From the NCBI RefSeq assembly GCF_051020955.1, contig NW_027476709.1:1-64000 (forward strand): DNA of 64,000 nucleotides, in the 5' to 3' direction. Each line of letters starts with the position of its first letter. Positions within the stretch are counted from its first letter, which is position 1. Of the stretch, positions 56,549 to 64,000 are shown piece after piece. This stretch comes from Megalopta genalis. Lineage: Eukaryota > Arthropoda > Insecta > Hymenoptera > Halictidae. Below the pieces are notes generated by a model. That model was not told where the DNA came from. It saw only the letters and a program-made list of their open reading frames with translations, and did not search any database. The position numbers and the translations under genes were made by a program.

Positions 56549-59064
56549 CACGTGATTTATCTTCCAATTAATGCGAAGTAGAAGGCTTAGCTTCAAATCC
56601 ATGCGAATCAAATGGTTTAGCTTCAAATACTTGTGATATACGTTATTTAGATTTATCTGCATGCGCAACGAACGAGTTAGCTTCAAATCCATGCGAAACA
56701 AATGATTTATCAGCAAATCAATGCGATGAAGAAGGTTTAGCTTCAAATCCATGCGAAACAAATGATTTAGCTTCAAACACTTGGGGTATAAGTGATATAG
56801 CTTCAAATGAAGACTAATCAAACGAGTTAGCTTCAAAATCCACGCGATACACATTATTTAGCTTCAAATACTAGCGATATAAGTCACGTAGATTCAACTG
56901 CAGGCGAAACGAACGAGTTAGTTTCAAATCCATGCGAAACACATTATTTAGCTGCAAATCAATGCGATGTAGAAGGTTTAGCTTGAAGACAATAAGAGAT
57001 AGAAGGTTTAACTTCAAATCAATAGTATGTAGAAGGTTTAGCTTCAAGTCAATGCGATGTAGAAGGTTTAGCTTCAAATCCATACGAAACACATGATTTA
57101 GCTTCAAATCAATGCGATGTAGAAGGTTTAGCTTCAAATCCAGGCAAAACACGTGATTTTTCTTCCAATTAATGCGAAGTAGAAGGCTTATCTTCAAATC
57201 CATGCGAATCAAATGGTTTAGCTTCAAATTCTTGTGATATACGTTATTTAGATTTAACTTCATGCGCAACGATCGTGTTAGCTCCTTATCCGTGCGAAAC
57301 ACATGATTTAGCTGCAAATCAATGCGATGAAGAAGGTTTAGCTTCAAATCCATGCGAAACAAATGATTTAGCTTCAAACACTTGGGGTATAAGTGATATA
57401 GCTTCAAATGCAGACTAATCAAACGAGTTAGCATCAAAATCCACGCGATACACATGATTTAGCTTCAAGTACTTGCGATATAAGTGATGTAGGTTCAGCT
57501 GCAGGCGAAACGAACGAGTCAGCTTCAAATCCATGCGAAATACATGATTTAGCTGCAAATCAATGTGATGTAGAAGGTTTAGCTTCAAATCAATAAGAGG
57601 TAGAAGGTTTAGTTTCAAATCCATAGAATATAGAAGGTTTAGCTTCAAATCAATGCGATGTAGAAGGTTTAGCATCAAATCCATACGAATCACATGATTT
57701 AGATTCAAATCAATTCGAAGGACAAGGCTTAGATTCAAATCCATGCGAAACAAATGATTTAGCTTCAGATGAATGCGAAGTAGAAGGCTTAACTTCTAAT
57801 CCATGCGGCACATATGATTTAGATTTAAATGCTTGCGATATAAGTGACATAGTTTCAAATGGAGGCGAAACGAACGAGTTAGCTTCAAATCCATGCCAGA
57901 CACATGATTTAGCTTCTAATCAATGCGATGTAGAAGGTTTTGCTTCAAATCCACGCGAAACAAATGATTTAGCTTCAAACACTTGGGGTATAAGTGATAT
58001 AGCTGCAATTGCAGACTAATCAAACGAGTTAGCTTCAAAAACCACGCTATACACATGATTTAGCTTCAAACACTTGCGATATAAGTGATGTAGATTCAAC
58101 TGCAGGCTAAACGAACGAGTTAGCTTCAAATCCATGCGAAACACATGATTTAGCTGCAAATCAATATGATGTAGAAGGTTTTGCTTCAAATCCATGCGAT
58201 ACACAAGATTTAGCTTCAAATCAATGCGATGTAGAAGCTTCAGCTTCAAATACATGCGACACATATGATTTAGCTTCAAATACTTGCGATATATGTGATG
58301 TAGCTTGAAAAGCTGTAGGAACAAACGAGGTAGCTTCAATTCCATGCGAGACACATGATGTAGCTTCAAATCAATGCGAAGTAGAAGGCGTAGCTTCAAA
58401 TCCATACGAAACACATGATTTAGCTTCAAATCAATTCGAAGTACAATGCTTAGATTCAAATCCATGCGAAACAAATGATTTAGCTTCAAATGAATGCGAA
58501 GTAGAAGACTTAGCTTCAAATCCATGCAAAACAAATGGTTTAGCTACCAATACTTGTGATATACATTATGTAGCTACAACTTCATGCGAAACGAACGAGT
58601 TAGCTTCAAATCCATGCGAAACACATGATTTAGCTGCAAATCAATGTGATGTAGAAGGTTTAGCTTCAAATCCATGCGATACACAAGATTTAGATTCAAA
58701 TCAATGCGATGTAGAAAGTTCAGCTTCAAATCCATGCGACACATATGATTTAGCTTCAAGTACTTGCGATATAAGTGATATAGCTTCAAAAGCTGGAGGA
58801 GCGAACGAGGAAGCTACAATTCCACGCGAAACAAATGATTTAAATTCAAATCAATGCGAAGTAGAAGGCTTAGCTTCAGATCCATGCGATATACAAGATT
58901 TAGCTTCAAATCAATTCGATGTAGTAGGTTCAGCTTCAAATCCATGCGATATAAGTGATATAGCTTCAAAAGCTGGAGGAACAAACAAGGTAGCTTCAAT
59001 TCCATGCGAAACAAATGATTTAGCTTCAAATCAATGCGAAGTAGAAGGCGTAGCTTTAAATCCA

Positions 59065-59104
59065 TGCGCAACAAATGGTTTAGATACAAATAAAATTCCA
59101 TGCG
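59065..59104. repeat. Irregular 36-bp junction monomer
   Basis: The distance between successive TGCG cores here is 36 bp instead of 30, through ACAAATAAAATTCCATG. A gamma-type unit appears joined directly to a different unit, as expected at a recombination or deletion junction. Confidence 0.6.
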
Positions 59105-59551
59105 AAACAAATGATTTAGCTTCAAATCAATGCGAAGTAGAAGGCGTAGCTTCAAATCCATGCGAAACAAATGGATTAGCTACAAATACTTGTGATATAG
59201 ATTATTTAGCTACAACTGCATGCGAAACTAACGAGTTAGCTTCAAATCCATGCGAAACGCACGATTTATCTTCAAATCAATGCGATGTAGAAGGTTTGTT
59301 TCAAATCAATAAGAGGTAGATGGTTTAGCTTCAAATAAATAGAATATGGAAGGTTTAGCTTCAAATAAATGCGATGTAGAAGGTTTAGCTTCAAATCAAT
59401 ACGACACACATGATTTAGATACAAATAAATTCGAAGCACAAGGCTTAGATTCAAATCCATGCGAAACAAATGATTTGGCTTCAAATGAATGCGAAGTAGA
59501 AGGTTTAGCTTCAAATCCATACAAAACACGTGATTTATCTTCCAATTAATG

Positions 59552-60875
59552 CGAAGTAGAAGGCTTAGCTTCAAATCCATGCGAATCAAATGGTTTAGCT
59601 TCAAATACTTGTGATATACGTTATTTAGATTTAACTGCATGCGCCACGAACGAGTTAGCTTCAAATCCATGCGAAACACATGATTTATCTGCAAATCAAT
59701 GCGATGTAGAAAGTTTAGCTTCAAATCCACGCGAAACAAATGATATAGCTTCAAACACTTGGGGTATAAGTGATATAGCTTCAAATGCAGACTAATCAAA
59801 TGAGTTAGCTTCAAAATCCACGCGATACACATGATTTAGCTTCAAACACTTGCGATATAAGTGATGTAGATTCAACTGCAGGCAAAACGAACGAGTTAGC
59901 TTCAAATCCATGCGAAACACATGATTTAGCTGCAAATCAATGTGATGTAGAAGGTTTAGCTTCAAATCCCTGCGATGCACAAGATTTAGCTTCAAATCAA
60001 TGCGATGTAGAAGGTTCAGCTTCAAATCCATGTGACACATATGATTTAGCTTCAAATACTTGCGATATAAGTGTATATCTTCAAAAGCTGGAGGAACAAA
60101 CGAGATGGCTTCAATTCCATGCGAAACAAATGATATAGCTTCAAATCAATGCGAAGTAGAAGGCGTAGCTTCAAATCCATGCGAAACAAATGGTTTAGCT
60201 ACAAATACTTGTGATATAGATTATTTAGCTACAACTGCATGCGAAACTAACGAGTTAGCTTCAAATCCATGCGAAACACACGATTTATCTTCAAATCAAT
60301 GCGATGTAGAAGGTTTGCTTCAAATCAATAAGAGGTAGATGGTTTAGCTTCAAATCAATAGAATATAGAAGGTTTAGATTCAAATAAATGCGATGCAGAA
60401 GGTTTAGCTTCAAATCCATACGACGCACATGATTTAGATTCAAATCAATTCGAAGGACAAGGCTTAGATTCAAATCCATGCGAAACAAATGATTTAGCTT
60501 CAAATGAATGCGAAGTAGAAGGCTTGGCTTCAAATCCATGCAAAACAAATCGTTTAACGACAAATACTTGTGATATACATTATTTAGTTACAACTGCATG
60601 CGAAACAAACGAGTTAACTTCAAATCAATGCGATGCACATGATTTAGCTTCAAATCAATGCGATGTAGAAGGTTTAGCTTCAAATCCATGCGAAACAAAT
60701 TATTTAGCTGCAAATCAGTGCGAAGTAGAAGGCTCGGGTTCAAAGCAATGCAATGCAAATGTTTCATCTTCAAATAGTTGTGAAAGATATGATTTAGCTG
60801 CAACTGCATGCGAAACACATGATTTAGCTTCAAATCAATGCGATGTAGAAGGTTTAGCTTCAGATCCATGCAAAA
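59552..60875. repeat. C2 block
   Basis: Counterpart of C1 (offset 4327). Its part 60179-60962 also matches C3 at offset 2546. It is followed at 60931-61152 by a run that returns at 63779-64000 (offset 2848). Confidence 0.88.
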
Positions 60876-61077
60876 CAAGTGGTTTAGCTACCAATACTTG
60901 TGATATACATTATGTAGCTACAACTTCATGCGAAACGAACGAGTTAGCTTCAAATCCATGCGAAACACATGATTTAGCTGCAAATCAATATGATGTAGAA
61001 GGTTTAGCTTCAAATCCATGCGATACACAAGATTTAGATTCAAATCAATGCGATGTAGAAAGTTCAGCTTCAAATCC

Positions 61078-61240
61078 ATGCGACACATATGATTTAGCTT
61101 CAAATACTTGCGATAGAAGTGATATAGCTTCAAAAGCTGGAGGAACAAACGAGGAAGCTTCAATTCCATGCGAAACAAATTATTTTACTTCAATCAATGC
61201 GAAGTAGAAGGCTTAGCTTCAGATCCATGCGAAACAAATG
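61078..61240. repeat. Short duplicate of 62576-62738
   Basis: Matches at offset 1498, sharing the one-base deletion TTTTACTTCAATCAATGCG (61183 and 62681) and the CGATAGAAGTGATATAG delta variant. Confidence 0.8.
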
Positions 61241-62724
61241 GATTAGCTATAAATACTTGTGATATACATTATTTAGCTACAACTGCAAGCGGAACAAACG
61301 AGTTTGCTTCAAATCCATGCGAAACATATGATTTAGCTTCAAATCGATGCTATGTAGAAGGTTTAGCTGCAAATCCATGCGACACAGATGATTTAGCTTC
61401 AAACACTTGCGATATAAGTGATGTAGATTCAACTGCAAGCAAAACGAACGAGTTAGCTTCAAATCCATGCGAAACACATTATTTAGCTGCAAATCAGTGC
61501 GAAGTGGAAGGCTCGGGTTCAAATTAATGCAATTCAAATGGTTCATCTTCAAATACTTGTGAAAGACATGATTTAGCTTCAACTGCATGCAAAACACATG
61601 ATTTAGCTTCAAATCAATGCGAAACACATGATTTAGCTTCAAATCAATGCGATGTAGAAGGTTTAGCTTGAAATCCATGCAAAACACGTGATTTATCTTC
61701 CAATTAATGCGAAGTAGAAGGCTTAGCTTCAAATCCATGCGAATCAAATGGTTTAGCTTCAAATACTTGTGATATACATTATTTAGCTACAACTGCATGC
61801 GAAACTAACGAGGTAGCTTCAATTCCACGCGATACACATGATTTAGCTTCAAATACTTGCGATATAAGTGATATAGCTTCAAAAGCTGGAGGAACAAACG
61901 TGGTGGCTTCAATTCCATGCGAAACAAATGATTTAGCTTCAAATCAATGCGAAGTAGAAGGCGTAGCTTCAAATCCATGCGAAACAAATGGTTTAGCTAC
62001 AAATACTTGTGATATAGATTATTTAGCTACAACTGCATGCGAAACTAACGAGTTAGCTTCAAATCCATGCGAAACACACGATTTATCTTCAAATCAATGC
62101 GATGTAGAAGGTTTGCTTCAAATCAATAAGAGGTAGATGGTTTAGCTTCAAATCAATAGAATATAGAAGGTTCAGCTTCAAATAAATGCGATGTAGAAGG
62201 TTTAGCTTCAAATAAATGCGATGTAGAAGGTTTAGCTTCAAATCCATACGAAACACATGATTTAGCTTCAAATCAATTCGAAGGACAAGGCTCAGATTCA
62301 AATCCATGCGAAACAAATGATTTAGCTTCAAATGAATGCGAAGTAGAAGAATTAGCTTCAAATCCATGCAAAACAAATGGTTTAGCTACAAATACTTGTG
62401 ATATACATTATTTAGCTACAACTGCATGCGAAACGAACGAGTTAGCTTCAAATCCATGCGATACACATGATTTAGCTTCAAATCAATGCGACGTGGAAGG
62501 TTTAGCTTCAAATCCATGCGATACACAAGATTTCGCTTAAAATCATTGCGATGTAGTAGGTTCAGCTTCAAATCCATGCGACACATATGATTTAGCTTCA
62601 AATACTTGCGATAGAAGTGATATAGCTTCAAAAGCTGGAGGAACAAACGAGGAAGCTTCAATTCCATGCGAAACAAATTATTTTACTTCAATCAATGCGA
62701 AGTAGAAGGCTTAGCTTCAGATCC

Positions 62725-63508
62725 ATGCGAAACAAATGGTTTAGCTACAAATACTTGTGATATAGATTATTTAGCTACAACTGCATGCGAAACTAACGAG
62801 TTAGCTTCAAATCCATGCGAAACACACGATTTATCTTCAAATCAATGCGATGTAGAAGGTTTGCTTCAAATCAATAAGAGGTAGATGGTTTAGCTTCAAA
62901 TCAATAGAATATAGAAGGTTTAGATTCAAATAAATGCGATGCAGAAGGTTTAGCTTCAAATCCATACGACGCACATGATTTAGATTCAAATCAATTCGAA
63001 GGACAAGGCTTAGATTCAAATCCATGCGAAACAAATGATTTAGCTTCAAATGAATGCGAAGTAGAAGGCTTGGCTTCAAATCCATGCAAAACAAATCGTT
63101 TAACGACAAATACTTGTGATATACATTATTTAGTTACAACTGCATGCGAAACAAACGAGTTAACTTCAAATCAATGCGATGCACATGATTTAGCTTCAAA
63201 TCAATGCGATGTAGAAGGTTTAGCTTCAAATCCATGCGAAACAAATTATTTAGCTGCAAATCAGTGCGAAGTAGAAGGCTCGGGTTCAAAGCAATGCAAT
63301 GCAAATGTTTCATCTTCAAATAGTTGTGAAAGATATGATTTAGCTGCAACTGCATGCGAAACACATGATTTAGCTTCAAATCAATGCGATGTAGAAGGTT
63401 TAGCTTCAGATCCATGCAAAACAAGTGGTTTAGCTACCAATACTTGTGATATACATTATGTAGCTACAACTTCATGCGAAACGAACGAGTTAGCTTCAAA
63501 TCCATGCG
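62725..63508. repeat. C3 block
   Basis: Matches 60179-60962 in C2 at offset 2546, including GTTTGCTTCAAATC, the beta-stop cassette and AAAGCAATGCAATGC. Similarity ends near 63508, where C2 has GAAACACATG and C3 has GATACACATG. Confidence 0.88.
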
Positions 63509-64000
63509 ATACACATGATTTAGCTTCAAATCAATGCGATGTGAAAGGTTTAGCTTCAAATCCATGCGATACACAAGATTTAGCTTCAAATCAATGCGAT
63601 GTAGAAGGTTAAGCTTCAAATCCACGCGAAACAAATGATTTAGCTTCAAACACTTGGGGTATAAGTGATATAGCTTCAAATGCAGACTAATCAAACGAGT
63701 TAGCTTCAAAATCCACGCGATATACATGATTTAGCTTCAATTACTTGCGATATAAGTGATGTAGGTTCAACTGCAGGCGAAACGAACGAGTTAGCTTCAA
63801 ATCCATGCGAAACACATGATTTAGCTGCAAATCAATATGATGTAGAAGGTTTAGCTTCAAATCCATGCGATACACAAGATTTAGATTCAAATCAATGCGA
63901 TGTAGAAAGTTCAGCTTCAAATCCATGCGACACATATGATTTAGCTTCAAATACTTGCGATAGAAGTGATATAGCTTCAAAAGCTGGAGGAACAAACGAG

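Larger units (their letters stand above)
44520..62930. repeat. Family of beta-stop cassettes
   Basis: Pairs of beta monomers with CAATAAGAGGTAG followed by CAATAGAAT appear at about 44534, 48193, 49453, 49933, 51494, 53687, 55998, 57590, 59308, 60327, 62124 and 62873, with close variants at 21712, 48731, 52275, 54348 and 56990. Many copies at 53.6 kb and beyond are preceded by a 29-bp monomer (GAAGGTTTGCTTC or GTTTGTTTC). In the forward frame they give TAA and TAG. On the reverse strand the same bases stay open. Confidence 0.85.
50760..63735. repeat. Family of 31-bp frameshift cassettes
   Basis: A unit reading GACTAATCAAACGAGTTAGC followed by TTCAAAATCCACGCG has one extra A and recurs at about 50777, 51017, 52546, 52910, 53148, 54172, 54772, 54861, 55463, 56812, 57414, 58014, 59791 and 63687. 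In the forward frame it brings both a TAA stop (ACTAATC) and a +1 shift. Amplification clearly did not preserve that frame. Confidence 0.85.
1..64000. repeat. Satellite array of degenerate 30-bp monomers filling the window
   Basis: Every line of the window reads as copies of a 30-bp unit. One half is nearly constant (TTAGCTTCAAAT). The other 18 bases vary around a TGCGA core. Five classes recur: alpha CCATGCGAAACACATGAT, beta CAATGCGATGTAGAAGGT (or GAAGTAGAAGGC at its end), gamma CCATGCGAAACAAATGGT, delta ACTTGTGATATACATGAT or ACTTGCGATATAAGTGAT, and epsilon GCATGCGAAACAAACGAG or GCAGGCGAAACAAACGAG. All copies point the same way. The array enters at base 1 and leaves at base 64000 without unique flanks. 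I saw no inserted transposon, tRNA, rRNA or gene. Length changes are mostly whole monomers, with scattered one-base and three-base indels. This is the organisation of satellite or long minisatellite DNA; the family and species are not recognised. Confidence 0.97.
39166..64000. repeat. Right, more homogeneous domain
   Basis: Monomers are closer to one another than in the left domain, beta and alpha types alternate often, and several variants recur dozens of times. Examples are CAATAAGAGGTAGAAGG, ATACGTTATTTAGATTTAAC and ACTAATCAAACGAG. Duplicated blocks of 0.2-1.3 kb are dense. I read this as the more recently homogenised part of the array. No gene or unique insertion is seen. Confidence 0.65.

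Noticed and set aside
60524..61207. Longest forward open frame, about 227 codons with regularly spaced cysteines
   Set aside because: The regular Cys is the TGC of the monomer core. Adjacent forward frames are in different phases, separated by copied stops and indels, and changes between monomer classes fall at all codon positions. No evidence of selection on the peptide.
1..64000. CRISPR array
   Set aside because: The 12-bp constant half is too short and the 18-bp halves are not unique spacers; they fall into five recurring classes. There are no cas genes or leader.
1..64000. Giant Cys-rich repeat protein gene on the forward strand
   Set aside because: Stops such as CAATAAG and frameshifts such as TCAAAATCC recur throughout and are themselves amplified. 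Introns could not remove so many scattered breaks without a consistent splice pattern, and I see none. A long-dead gene as the origin remains possible but unsupported.
1..64000. Centromere function through a CENP-B-type box
   Set aside because: I looked for the core elements of the mammalian CENP-B box (TTCG...CGGGA) on both strands of the monomer classes and did not see them. Centromeric identity cannot be judged from the sequence alone.
1..64000. Telomeric or subtelomeric short repeats
   Set aside because: No TTAGGG, TTAGG or TTTAGGG arrays. The TTTAGC in each monomer resembles these only superficially.
1..64000. Inverted repeats or hairpin-forming palindromes between monomers
   Set aside because: All monomers I read are in the same orientation. 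Short palindromes such as GCATGC in epsilon units are too small to support a structure claim.

Overview
The whole 64 kb window is one uninterrupted tandem-repeat array. I find no gene, RNA gene, mobile element, CRISPR array or unique-sequence island in it. The repeat runs off both ends, so neither edge of the array is visible. Every monomer I read has the same orientation.

The array has three levels. (1) The basic unit is a 30-bp monomer, about 37% GC in consensus. It has a conserved 12-bp half (TTAGCTTCAAAT) and a variable 18-bp half built around a TGCGA core. (2) The variable halves fall into five recurring classes, here called alpha to epsilon. They often follow one another in fixed order, giving a 150-bp pentameric higher-order repeat (clear at 18091-18390 and 24296-24595). 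(3) Above that are direct segmental duplications of about 0.3 to 4.5 kb. The largest is a tandem copy at offset 4478 bp (26953 and 31431), with a partial third copy at 35511-36612.

Layout: 1-26.9 kb is an older-looking domain in which monomers are quite diverged and paralogous blocks are short and mosaic. From 26.9 to 39.3 kb lie the recent, nearly identical A-block duplications. From 39.3 to 64 kb is a more uniform domain with many beta-type monomers, shared stop-codon and frameshift variants, and several 0.8-1.3 kb duplications (C blocks).

Long open frames occur on both strands, but they are a by-product of a repeat unit divisible by three whose consensus lacks stops in several frames. The same stops and one-base indels have been copied into many places, and the frame changes repeatedly, so I call no CDS.

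The content suggests a eukaryotic satellite or minisatellite region, such as heterochromatin or another gene-poor repeat block, because arrays this long without genes are not expected in bacteria or archaea. The species cannot be identified from the sequence. No genes work together here; the biology on view is repeat turnover: monomer slippage, unequal exchange in 150-bp registers, and kilobase-scale duplication. Block boundaries were found by eye and are good to about 30 bp.
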